From Pelargonium cotyledonis (Eukaryota; Streptophyta; Magnoliopsida; Geraniales; Geraniaceae): 39,592 bases of DNA. Shown here piece by piece: positions 24,875 to 36,300 of the stretch (positions within the stretch are counted from its first letter, which is position 1; every line of letters begins with the position of its first letter). The notes under the pieces are model-generated. The model ran no database searches. It worked only from the letters and a program-made list of their open reading frames with translations, and was not told the DNA's origin. Location: assembly GCA_036897625.1 (NCBI GenBank), contig JAYMTA010000123.1, positions 1 to 39,592 on the forward strand, read 5' to 3'. Both the position numbers and the translations under genes were made by a program.

Positions 24875-25606
24875 AATGGGGAAAGGCTTGCAATTAGGGT
24901 TCTTGTTGCAATCATTGAAATGACAAGCAGCTTGGCCTTGTCCATCTATGGTGCCTCTTCCACCTCCACTCACAATCAACCCATCAATGTGACCAAATGT
25001 GAACCACTTATCACTGAACTTCATGTGATCATTTGTAGCCATCAACACTCCTTCAATGAAAAATGCAATTAAACCCTTCCATGGACCTTCGAATTCAATG
25101 GGACCCACCAATATGTATTTTCCTTGGGGCACCAAAACCCTTGCACCTCCTCGCCTCTCACATGCCTCACTCCATGCCTTGAAAAATGTCTACCAAAAAT
25201 TAATATACATCATAAACAAATCTAAAAGTTTTTTGTAGTACATATTGAATCCATCAGATTTTAAGAGTGGTTGAGTTTCAACTGTTAATTGAATAACATC
25301 TAGTTATTATCATCCGCACAAATCCCTCAGATTTTAAGAGTGATTGAGTCTCAACTGTTAATTAAACAACATCTAGTTATTATTATCATCCGCATATGTT
25401 ATATCCGACGAGTATGAAAAGTAGTCTCAATTATCAACTGTAGTACGATAAACCAATATTACCTTGGTATTATTAGTTTTGTCACCGAGAATTGAACCAT
25501 ATTTCTTGACATTGAAGACCTTGCGTTGACTTTTACCATCTTGAGCAAGAAACCCTAACAAGAATATCATCAAGAGAAGCCTCTCAAGAACAAACCTCAA
25601 CCTCAT
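24875..25606 (-). pseudogene. Truncated GH28 polygalacturonase: exons 1-2 only
   Basis: Exon 1 (25606-25463, 48 codons) begins MRLRFVLERLLLMIFLLGF, a signal-peptide-like hydrophobic stretch, then VFNVKKYGSILGDKTNNTK, the usual start of the mature plant pectinase. Exon 2 (25189-24875, 105 codons) continues in phase with FKAWSEACERRGGARVLVPQ, GPWKGLIAFFIEGVLMAT and GTIDGQGQAACHFND, and ends CCC ATT before a good donor (gtaagt). No stop or frameshift lies in either exon. The usual enzyme has about 390-410 residues and several more exons carrying the catalytic NTD, DD, GHG and RIK motifs. None is present: the downstream space is the SC35 3' end. Read-through of the donor adds about 16 residues to a TAA at 24827-24829. 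It is probably a dead 5' fragment of a secreted cell-wall enzyme, although transcription is possible. Confidence 0.85.
25248..25399. repeat. Two-copy ~73-bp tandem duplication in the polygalacturonase intron
   Basis: The unit starting AATCCATCAGATTTTAAGAG at 25248 is repeated at 25321 as AATCCCTCAGATTTTAAGAG, and both copies end near CATCCGCA. The second copy has an extra ATT and several substitutions. It lies in the 273-bp intron 25190-25462. Confidence 0.85.
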
Positions 25607-26905
25607 TGTTGTTTCTAGAAAAATAACATTTACATTTTATCATAAAATAAATATTTAACAATTCTGCATTTGAAAAGAAAAAATATATATTTAACAATTC
25701 GAATGATGTAAGAAAGTAAATGTTCTACTAAAAAAAATGTTCTTAATTCCAATACGATAATAAACAAGAAAGAAAGATTATGAATATTGTTTCTAATATA
25801 ATAAATTCTCTATGCCTGTAATAAAGGAGTGCCAGTTTGCTGCTTTGCTAGGGTTTGGAGAAAAAGGGTCTCTGATAAGGTTAGGAGTACACTATCGTAG
25901 CCGCCTCTAGCGCCTTTGTTGCCGAAGTTCTGCCGACGACGTTGGAGTCCAAGCGTTGCTCAGTCTTTCAGTTAAGATCAAGGGTGAACCAACATCCGGC
26001 ACCACTGTTTTTCTCACTGCTGGTAATTGTATCGCCGCTTATAGTTTCTGTATTTTCTTAGTTTTTTAGTTGTTTTAGTGGTCTGTTTTCTATTGGTGGA
26101 AGTTTGGTTTTCATTTTGTTGGTAGTTTTGGTATGTCTTGTTATGTTAGGTTTGGTATTAGGGTTAGATTCAGTCTTAGTTTTGGATTAAGTTTGGTAGT
26201 ACACGCTGGGGTAAGCCGGTAAGACGTGTCTAGTGCCCTTGGTTTGCTAGATTCGTTAACACCCAGTTTCATGAGGATCTTCCTCGTATTGTCAAATAGT
26301 CCTCTGCACGGGACTAGTACATTTCTATTTCACCATTGTATGCAGTTAGATACCTTGTTGTAATGACTTTCGTTTATTTGAGTAAAGGTGATGTTATACC
26401 GGTAAAAAAAATAAATTTATAGCATTCCTATTCATAATGAAACAGAACCACCATTTCTTGGGTTTTATAGTTATGTAGGGCTGTTGATGCTGGTCATAAC
26501 CAGTCCGGTCTATTTTCCGGTATGGATGCATACTAATAACAAGAATGTCAATACATTCTCATGTCAATACATTCAAGGCTAAGTTAATTACATGTAACAA
26601 TATGTACTAAATTGACTCCAGCTCAAAGTTCAATCACAATATCGAATATTTCTTAAAAAATTCAAGGACCTGAATTGACTTCTTATCCTTAATTTGTAGA
26701 TGCTAGTAAGTCTAAAATCACTACTATTGCTTCAACACACCCGTTTCCAATGCTACACTCAGTACACAATCTAAATGCATGTAATCAAAATTTTCAACTG
26801 AAATTACACTGGCATAAGAATCTAGTTTGGTTATCTCTATAATTTGCTGATGTTACAATTTGTAGTCTATACAAAGTACAAAAGTGAAACTGCGGACCCA
26901 AACTT
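25607..26905. other. Intergenic region between polygalacturonase fragment and CD2BP2-like gene
   Basis: 1.3 kb without a supported gene. The left 230 bp is AT-rich and would be the old promoter of the polygalacturonase. The centre carries the retroposon-like segment listed separately. The right part, about 26415-26905, should include the CD2BP2-like 3' UTR; nothing else is seen in it. Confidence 0.55.
25843..26411 (+). mobile_element. LINE-like retroposon fragment ending in a poly(A) run
   Basis: The segment starts with a GC-richer stretch (TTTGCTAGGGTTTGGAG, then GCCGCCTCTAGCGCC), unlike its AT-rich surroundings. It ends GGTGATGTTATACCGGTAAAAAAAATAAA, a phrase typical of the 3' ends of plant L1-type LINEs. 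It contains no reverse-transcriptase or endonuclease reading frame, so it would be a short or internally deleted copy. No convincing target-site duplication was found. A decayed non-coding transcript unit is an alternative. Confidence 0.4.
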
Positions 26906-28374
26906 TCAGCTCTCGTTGGATGCAACCTCGTCATATGTTCCTGTCGCCTCGTTGTAAGAGTACCTAGACAGCGAGAACAAAACAGTAAGAAAGAAGCTGA
27001 TGTCAAATGCTGTCATGGAACCGTGTCAATGTGAGAAAAGAAAAAGAAACACATCTCACAGCTCAAAGGCTTTATCTGTCACCGCTAAATAATTAAAATC
27101 CATGCATGTACAATGTACTTAATGGTAGCACAAAAAATCAGCTATTTATAGAATTATGTTTTGCAAGGCATCCTCTAAATATGATTTACAAGTCTTTGAA
27201 CTTAAAACCATGCACAATTCTCTAAAATCATAAAGTTCCCAGCTGGCACCTTAGATCATTCATACATGTTTCCTTGACAAAGGAGGTCCACAACATATAA
27301 ATTTTATATCATGAAACCATGAACGGAAGAGAACATACACATAAATTAATTCAAATAGGACTAGGCCACGCTATTAAGATAAACCAATAAGATCTCTAAC
27401 TTATAAGCTAAATGATTTAAGTGGACTTTACACCATTGGAAAAATTACCAAGTTTCTTTCTCTGTACTATCACAGGCGCAATGCCATAAATGTGTTGTGT
27501 TTAAATAGTCAAATCCTTGAATATTTACTACTCCTGAGACAACTAATACTTGTAAATATGAAAGCAATTCGATGAAGAAAATTAAGTATAGATAGAAAGA
27601 AGATTGCACTACCATTTGCCTGATGCTGCAGAGCAATATAGTCCTGTAGAGGAGTCATAATAATAACCCAAACTGCTGCTGTAGTAATACCTGAAAGAAT
27701 GAACATATTATGTTGTTATTGAATAGTTCATCATGACAAAATCCCCCAAAAATTACATGACACAGTAATACATAACTCAAACTTCACTTACTTCAACATA
27801 ATGTGTGTGTAGTAATATGTAAATCAAAATAGTGTAAGCAAGAAAACACAGTTTCCTAGGCATTAATATTTTTTACCCTCCTGGGTGCTCAGTCACACTG
27901 GTTTTCTGTCTTATTAGGCCATTTTTTGTATGTTCGTAAATACAGATATAAAGTACTGATCTAGTAGTAAAAAGGTGGAATATAATGGATAACATTCATA
28001 GCTTATATAAAAATGATGTATGTCAAAAAATAAACTTCTCTACCACCAACCACTAAAATTAAGAAAGAAAAAACTGAAAAAGAAAAACACATGAAATTCC
28101 AAGCAAGAAATAATATAAACCTATAACAAACAAAAACTCAACTTTTAACCAAGTTCAGAGAGTATATAAGCTAATTATAAGAGCCTTCCCAAAGGGGCAT
28201 GCCAAGTATTTGAATACCTCATCCAAAACAATAAAGAACCCCCAAAGAGACAGTGTTTGCACCATATTAACCATAGACAAGGAACAATCAAAATAAGACC
28301 AAAAGGGTTAGCTACACATGCATTTATGGCCATTTCCTAGAGAAGTGCAAAAGTAATTCCTGATTAATGTTTTC

Positions 28375-28408
<34 letters not shown>

Positions 28409-31400
28409 CAGAAGACTCGTCATAGACATAGTCGTTTTGCATAGCTCCGGCTGTACATCAAGCAATTAAGAGAAATAAGAAAAACCAGACCAAGCAATAT
28501 ATGGGCAAAAGTTCCAAAATAAAAAGAAATGTAGTCGCAAATTGCAATAAGAAACCAAACTTACTCTCAGAATCTGCATTAATAGCATTTGGTGCAGGAC
28601 GATTGTCTCCATTAGAAGTGGAGCCAGTAACCAAATTACTGCCATCAGATGATTTATCTGTAGCAGGTACATCATCTTCCGCGAACATATCAAACTCATC
28701 ATCATCATTGCTTGGGACTTGTGCGGTAGATACATCTAGATTTGAGGAACCTGCAGAGCTGTCAGTGGGTGCTGGAACTCCAGGATATGCTGCCTCAGAA
28801 GGCAATCCCTTCCCAAGATTGAATTCAGAATCTCCCAGATCTGAAGTTAAGGATGCCACCTTTCCCTTTGCTCGAGCTAACTTTTCATATCCTTCTGCAA
28901 GATTCAAAGACCGCATATTTAGTAAATATTGACGATCAGATAACAATACTTATGCAGAAACATAAACAGAATATGATCACTCCAGAGTTCAGGAGGGGAA
29001 ATATTAAATTAATTCACACAATGTAGGGGGCATTATTTGGTGTAATAGTGAGATTCATGGGCTATCAAGTATGGTGCAAATGTTTAAGTACTGAATACAG
29101 GCACTTCATGGAAAAAATGCTGGGGTTAAGACCATATCCAGTTTTTCTCTGCGCAAAACCCCCTTAGGCAGACCATAGACCAGGATTGAGTAATAGACTT
29201 TAATGGCCATTTTATCAGAGATAACAAGAAATGAAGTATACCATCGACTGCAATAGCAGCTGATGCAACACACTCATGCCCATACACGAACATTTACACA
29301 TGGAAACTATACTGATGCAGGGTAATGTCATCTCGAGAGCTGTCAACAGTAAACTCCAGCAAGTAACAATGCTCCAATAGAATTTGCATAATGCAAAAAC
29401 CACAACTAATTCTTATTATGGAAATTAAGATAGCTGGAAACTGAAGGAAACATGGTTAGGAAAGTATGCACAAACCTGCCTCACGCTGAAAAACTTCCTG
29501 CTTTTCATGATACACATCTGCATGAAAAAACTGAACTAATGAGTAATGTTATACTCAGAAAATTAACAGCATTAGCTTATTTGATCTATGTAAAACATGG
29601 AGAGATATTGTTAGGAAAAGACAAAATATAACTGTATTTCACAATTCAATGAATTAGGAAAGGAATAAAACATGCACTTAACTGTATTCACCATTCTCCA
29701 TTAGCTTCACGGAGTCTTCAGTTAGCTGATCAAACTGTCGTTTCGTTTCGGGTGACATCTTCTCCTTCCTGTTACTTGTACCTTTCAGCCGTCTTAAAGC
29801 TTTTAATACCTGCCAAAGTGAAATCAACTTCATGCTAATGTGTGTAGAATCAACATTATGTTGGCTACGAGAGGCATTCCAAAGCAAGAGCTACACAACT
29901 AACAGAAAGCTACACAACTAACAGAAAGACATATGAAATGACACCGCAGCTAATAAGCTAAAAGACAATCAAAACAACACCTTCGCCACCAACCAAAACG
30001 ACGCGCATTACATAACTTCAGAAACACCCTACAACTACACAACGACATCTTTATATTATTCATCACATGACCATTAGAAACCCTTGTGACAGTGATCAGA
30101 GAATGGTTACAAATGGAGTTCAAAAGCCAAACCCTTAATAAGCAAACTTCTTAGTGAGAATAGAAATTTGGCCAGATAATAAAGAAGTAATATCTTTCCC
30201 CAATCTTTACCCAAATTAAACAAGAAAGACAGGGAAGATTCACAAACCTGATAAAATCCCAAGATCCATAATATTACAACTGTGGAAAAAAAAAAGAACA
30301 TTTTCTTATATTTTATCAGGTACATCTAAACCGAATTTTACACTTCAATTTAGCTATCACCGTTGGGATATTCAATTTGTGATTTTTAACTTGAAACTAT
30401 GACCATTGACATAGTGAAATTAATATTTCTTGTTGCACTATGTTTTAAACAACCAAAACAGAATCATTATGGATATGCATGCAAAGTTCAACAACTTAGT
30501 AATTCTAAGATGTACAGAACAAAATCATAGATAGAAAATACACGTACTGTTTCTCCTGGCTCAAGAAGGTTGGCAATGCGCCTCTTCATTGTCCCAATAT
30601 CATCAGAAGAAAGGTCTTGCTCATCGTCTTCATTACTTGTCGCCATAGGCATCTTTCCAACATACTTTGGATCAATATCAACACTATCTAGCCACGCATC
30701 CTGCAAAACAAATCCACACCCATAATGAAGGGACTCTAAATCAAGCCACACAAAAATACCTTGGAGTATAATGCTTTACCTTGATTTCTTTATCATTCAC
30801 ATATTCGACATAATTTCCATCTGCATCAAAATAGCCTTCTTCCCTCTCTTTATCTAGGTTAAAAGGCTCTATTTGAACTCCATCTAGATCAAAATTCTCG
30901 TTCTCCTGCCAAAAGAAAATTTAAATTATTGGCTGACCATTAATTGGATCCAACATATCAATGTTGCAATCATTTTAACTGAAATGATACTCTTAGATTA
31001 GGAGAGAAGTGTCCCTAAAAAGAAGTAATATCAACAACACTTTCAGGGAAAGGAGAAAATAATGGAAAATCACCTCATAAGTAACTTCAGCTGCTGATAT
31101 GTCACTAGCAATCCCTCTGCTATCCTCATTGAAGAGCTCAGCAGTCATTTGATTTCGGCGCTTAGCACGCTCCTTTGCAGCAACTTGAGGATCTGCAACC
31201 TCGGTCACTTCTTCCACAGCTTTGATCACGCTCACCTTTTCATCTCCCACCTTCACCTTCTTTCCCTTGGGAAATCTAACTCTCTTTGGCCTTGAAAATG
31301 CCAGCATTAACAAACTAGTCAGTGTTGTCACTCCAGTCTTGCTCATTGAATTGGTTTCAGAAAAGGATATCTTTATATCTGAAAACATGTCCTATTACTT

Positions 31401-31998
31401 ACACATACAATCAGTCACTCTAAATTCAAGAAGAAATTTAACTCTCTTCTGTCTGAAAAACAAAAATAACAAAACTACTTCTTCTCCACTGGGAGAGGAA
31501 AAAATCATGCTCAATCAACCATTAGAAACTAAACTTATTTTCTTTTAAGAAAACCAATCAGAAGTGTTTTGCTTGTTCAGTGAGCTTCCTAATTCTTTTA
31601 CAGACATTCCTAGAATCTATAAAACATCTCTAACAATTCAGCAAATGTATTGAATCTCAATCAAGCATCACTAGCTTAACATGAAGCCTATACATTCCCC
31701 AGGGAAATTCCGTTCAATATACAAGGGTGAAAATCAGGTTTGAACGGGTGATTCTCAGGTCCACAAACAATGAGAATACATCTATAAGATTAACAAGAGT
31801 ACGGTAAAGGTAAAGGTGCAGCGTAGTTTCTCTATTAGTTTTCTCAGCATCCAAACACAAACATTCCCGAGAAAAATCAAAGAACAGAAAGCGAAACCAG
31901 AGAAAGGGAACTTACATAGGCGGCTTGTTGGACATGTCGTTGTCATCATCTTCCACGAAAGGGCGCTTGAGGTGAGATCGCGGTGGCTTCTCTTCCAT
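26906..31998 (-). CDS. CD2BP2 / U5-52K / LIN1-family snRNP-associated protein (complete)
   Basis: Homologue of human CD2BP2 (U5-52K) and yeast LIN1, nuclear proteins associated with U5 snRNP and tri-snRNP assembly. Ten exons, transcript order: 31998-31916, 31290-31074, 30905-30780, 30700-30548, 29809-29683, 29517-29476, 28894-28565, 28450-28408, 27690-27613, 26963-26906. They sum to 1257 nt, 418 residues plus TGA. It starts MEEKPPRSHLKRPFVEDDDN (acidic, basic mix), then PKRVRFPKGKKVK. Conserved family blocks follow: IEPFNLDKEREEGYFDADGN, DAWLDSVDID, LLEPGETVLKALRRLKG and a DMFAEDD motif. The C-terminus is tyrosine-rich (YVYDESSGYYYSSS, GYYYDSSTGLYCSAASGKWY, SYNEATGTYDEV), an OCRE-like pattern instead of the GYF domain of animal and yeast relatives. 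The 43-nt exon 28450-28408 is required by phase; its donor is immediately followed by a TC microsatellite. Identity is strong from the central blocks; the function in plants is inferred. Confidence 0.9.
28377..28406. repeat. (GA)15 microsatellite at a splice donor
   Basis: Fifteen GA units (30 bp). On the minus strand, which is the coding strand of the CD2BP2-like gene, it reads (TC)15 and begins at the second base of the intron donor after the 43-nt exon. Confidence 0.97.
29888..29926. repeat. Two-copy 19-bp tandem repeat
   Basis: AGCTACACAACTAACAGAA occurs twice head-to-tail in the CD2BP2-like intron 29810-30547. Likely a simple slippage duplication with no evident role. Confidence 0.85.
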
Positions 31999-33345
31999 TG
32001 CCTAAAGAGGCTCTCACAAGCTCCTCAACAGCTAAAAGCACAGAGGAAGAGAAAATTTTCGGTTCAATTTTGCCGACTGGAACTGGAAGAAGACGAAGAT
32101 GTTTCTGTACTGTGGCTCTAGCCTGACTCTAAAGATGCTCAGGGATTTAAGGACAAGGCTATTCCGATGTCGGTTTGAGTTATTCCGGATTAGCTTAGAA
32201 CGCTGTTCGGCTTTGCTGGTGGTTTGTAATCGTGGATTCGTGGGCCAGGCTTAATAACTGGACGGGACAAGGGTGGGCCTAAAAGTAGACCCGGCGAGTA
32301 TTTGAAATCCAATTTGACTTGAAACGCATCCGATTCGATCCAACTTACTTTTGGATCGAAACGGATCAAATTTGATCAAATTAGATTTGGATTAGTTTTA
32401 TGATTTTATCTATCGTAGCTTAATCCAAAATCTGAATTGTCACATTTCCTTTTTGTCCTAACCAATGCTTAGTGAAAAAAAAGAAGAGACAGCAATTTGG
32501 ACTCGAACCCGTTGGCATTCAAAATTCGGTTTGACCAACTTTTAGGTTGAGTCGGACTGGCAACCCAAAACAAGTAAACCCATTTTATGTTTATAAAGTG
32601 TAACCCGACCCGCAACCTGAACCCCAATTAGCATAGAGCCCTTTCAAGTCGGATTCGAGCCAGACTTAATCAACCCTATCCAAACCCAACCCAATTTGGC
32701 ACCTATGGCTATGGAGACAGGCATGCAACTAAACTCGCTTGCAGACAATTGTCCATACAATTCTAAACATTTTTTAAAAAATAAGGGCAAAAGTGGAAGG
32801 GAAAAAAGAAAAGAATAGTAGACTTCTAAACAATTAGAGACACCTATACTTGCATATACCAAATTTGCACACAAACAATGCACAACCCCTTGAAAAGCAA
32901 AATCATAATTGCTTCATGTACTACCAACAAGAAATGCAGTTTCAGAGCACAAGAAAATCATGCACCATATGATATATTAAATGTGCACTGGAAGTGCAAC
33001 AATGAAATTATTCATGCAGCATAGATAGATATTGTATTTGTACATCAACAAGAACCAGCTCTAGCATTTCTATACACTGTTCAATCTCATACAATGAAAA
33101 CTTCAGTGGAAAGAGTGATGAAATCCAAGATAAGAGATGATTCATGACAAATCCAAAATTTTGAGCAACTGGAAAAAACAAAATCGCTTTATCCTTGTAC
33201 CGAGATGGCAAAACTGTCTGTTTTCAGCATCAGAATCGTCAGTTGCTCCGGTTTTCAAAGATAGATATGGTGACTGTAGTAGTAGATAGATAAATGCTAA
33301 TAATTATGTCGAACAACATTGCTTCTTAAAGGTGAATATAGCGCC
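31999..33345. other. Intergenic region: CD2BP2-like promoter, repeat, Pumilio 3' UTR
   Basis: 1.35 kb without a supported gene. The left 200 bp should be the CD2BP2-like 5' UTR and promoter (minus strand). The middle is a hAT-like repeat listed separately. The right 400-500 bp, AT-rich, should include the Pumilio 3' UTR. A 36-nt open frame context or RNA gene was looked for and not found. Confidence 0.55.
32266..32706. repeat. Degenerate hAT-like non-autonomous repeat
   Basis: The left edge AAGGGTGGGCCTAAAAGTAG and the right edge, read inversely, ATAGGTGCCAAATTGGGTTG, resemble the AGGGGTGGGCAAA / AGGTGCCAAA ends of plant hAT MITEs. The interior is rich in repeated words such as CCAACCC, ACCCGACCC and GATCAAATT. 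Terminal repeats are poor and no target duplication is clear, so the boundaries are approximate. Confidence 0.4.
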
Positions 33346-36300
33346 TCACTTCTTCAGAATCCTCTGCGAAAATATCTTCTTCGCATATGGACTGTTGCGT
33401 GCAACAGCTCTGTGGGCCTCGATCGCTTCAACCAAAGAATTTTGAAGAGAACCCTAATCCAAAATGATGAATCAGTACAACAATGTTGATTTAAAAAGCT
33501 CGGATATGGGTATCTAAAACCCCATAAGCAGCTAAGTACTCCCTCCATCCCAAAACGAGCCTTTGAGAAAAATTTAGAAGATAATAATTAGTGTGGTATA
33601 TTCGTATATTTACTCTTGTGTCCTCGTGATCATGTGTAATAGCAAACTTAAGGGATACTCTAACTATCTTATTATAAGGATACTATTGATAATTCATGTA
33701 TACCTACCTTCATTTATAAGGAAAGAGAACAAAGGGATTTGGGACAAAAATTCAGGAGAAACAGGATTTGGGACGGAGTCGGGGTATTTGGTTTTCATAA
33801 TTCTAAGCATGAATGTTGACGGTCAGGATTTGTAACTTAATAGTCATAATGTTAAGCCTATCGAGGGATGATAAGATTATGCCGAGCCATCCAGAAAAAT
33901 AAAGTCCTATGTGTATATGCAACATATCATGAGCTATAGGGTGAAGAACTTTTTAGTTGGCTAGTGAGAATCATGATTGAGGTATCAGAGACATACAATA
34001 AATAGATGATATTAACATAACTTTAAAAGTAAGGGAGATAATTCGCAGACCTCAGAAACTCGAAGAGCTGTTTGAATAACATAATTTGCATGAGGGTCTT
34101 GAAGTAAACGTTCAAAATGAGAAGCAGAGAGTAATTCATGGATGATTCTTGATCGATTTTTCTCATTGAATACCATGAGACATTTTTCAACAACATGGCT
34201 GCTGAACCTGTGTGTTGCAAGGTGAACATAATTGCCTTCAAATTGAGAAATCAAGTTTGAGGTTGCAGATGGGATTTTTAACTCTAAGATGAACTGCACA
34301 ACATAATTGCTGCAAAAGAGACCACACAGCTCTGCACTTAGTAACAGGGAGAGAGAAAAAGACCGAAAATGAAACAAAAAGCTTGAGCAGATGCAGCTAG
34401 TGCTGCAAATACTAAGTGAAATGTTATCTTTGAAGTTCTAAAAATAACTTCAAGAATACAAGATTTGGTATGACATATTCGTCACCTTTAAATGAACAGA
34501 CTACAGATTAAGAAGGAAAAAAAAAAAAAAACAACTCATTAGGCAAAACAACTAGTAACCAATCGAGTCAGTTTCTTAACACTCAACACACATGCACATG
34601 CACATGCACATACACTGAGGAAGAGAAATGACCATATAGGAGATGGCAAAAGCAAATCATGAACCTGAAGGTTAATATTTCAACGAGCCATCTATAATTT
34701 TCAGTTCCTTATTTAAGTGTAATCATACATGTCTTAGGAGCATCCACTTTATGTGAAAATACAGAGACTTAGACCATATCAAGAGGGTAGAGGACTATAT
34801 CAAGATATCTCCTCCAGGACTCTACTTGGGCAATATTTGATTAGTACTGGGTTATTTTAGGGGAAGAAATGATTGAATATGTAAATATAAGGATCAAATT
34901 TTATTCTTCTATTAAACAATCACAGAATCACTATTTTTTCTTCCAGAGAACCATAGTAAGAGCTTGGCATGTTCCGAGATCACTCTAGTCAGCAAGTCTA
35001 CAACTTTTCCAGTCATGATAAAGCTTCGTCATTCAATGCAGCCAAAAGTTCAAGCATGTCTGTAACTCTAATAAGCTCCAATAACTCAAACTTGGGACAG
35101 AATTGAAATTTGTAGAGTACGTTTGATAGTGAACTCTAAATTGTTTATAACAAACACCTTAAAGCAAGTAGTATTGAAGAGTAACAAGCAAATGCTAAAG
35201 AACCAACAAGAATAAGAATATTACCCGAAATTATCTTGAGCAAGTAGAAGCCCATTAGCTGATATTTCTGCAACTAAGTTTTCTCGATACTGCCCAGTCG
35301 AATGACTTATGCATCGTTGCAGAACACAGCACCCGTGTTGATGTGTTCCAATGTCAACACAGAATTTTGCAGCAGCGACAAAAATAAACTGCCAAACATT
35401 GAATGTAGGTATGATATCCTTTCCAAACATAATTATATAGACAAAGCGTTATAGAAGATGTGCTCTTAGTAGTCAAACACGTTCTTTATTTAATTTAGAT
35501 GACAAAAAATATATGCGAATGAAATCATCCATACTCATGGTTCTATAAGGTGCTTAAATCATGATAGCATATTACAATTCACATAGATTGACTTTACCAT
35601 CACAGTACAATATAAGAAATAAAATTGTTGGAGTCGTTTACAATCTTCATATTGTTTTAGATGGACACAAATGCCCAAAATTAAATCTTTCAGCACATCC
35701 TGCAAGAAATTGTGCATGCCCTCTCCTCACATCAGTTTTTTTCCGGTGAAGAGATATACTAACTCAATCTCGTGCCTTATAATCTAGTGTAGGCTGGATT
35801 TGAACCATGGTCTCCAGTTTGATATATGGAGACTCTGCCTGCTCAATTTATGCCACCCGTTTCATTTAAGAATCACTATAGATTAATATGAAAACAGATT
35901 CCAATTAAACCACATACCCATCATCCCTTTCCCTAGATGACAGAAAGCTGATTACAATTGAAGTCAATATGATGCTATATAAAAAATGATCCCAGACTTG
36001 AGTTTTGTTTTAATTTTTATATAACTGAAAATGCTTCAAAGGATTGGTTAATTTTGGGCTGAACCATACAAGTCAATGTGTCCAAATTATTCTGCAAGAA
36101 GGATTTCCCTGTGAAACAATGCATCACTTCAGGATTAAAGAAAAACATCAATGAACTATGCAAACAGATTTCACTTGTTTAAGCTTTGAAAACCAGGTCT
36201 CAACATTACATAGAGAAAATATCTCGAATCTAAAAAAACAAGCCAATGATAAATATTGCAATGCAATAGCAAACATCTACTCTAAAAAAATGTGTCAAAG

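Noticed and set aside
28501-28932. 143-codon plus-strand open frame over the CD2BP2-like exon 28565-28894
   Set aside because: It is the antisense shadow of a well-supported acidic, serine-rich coding exon and resembles no known protein.
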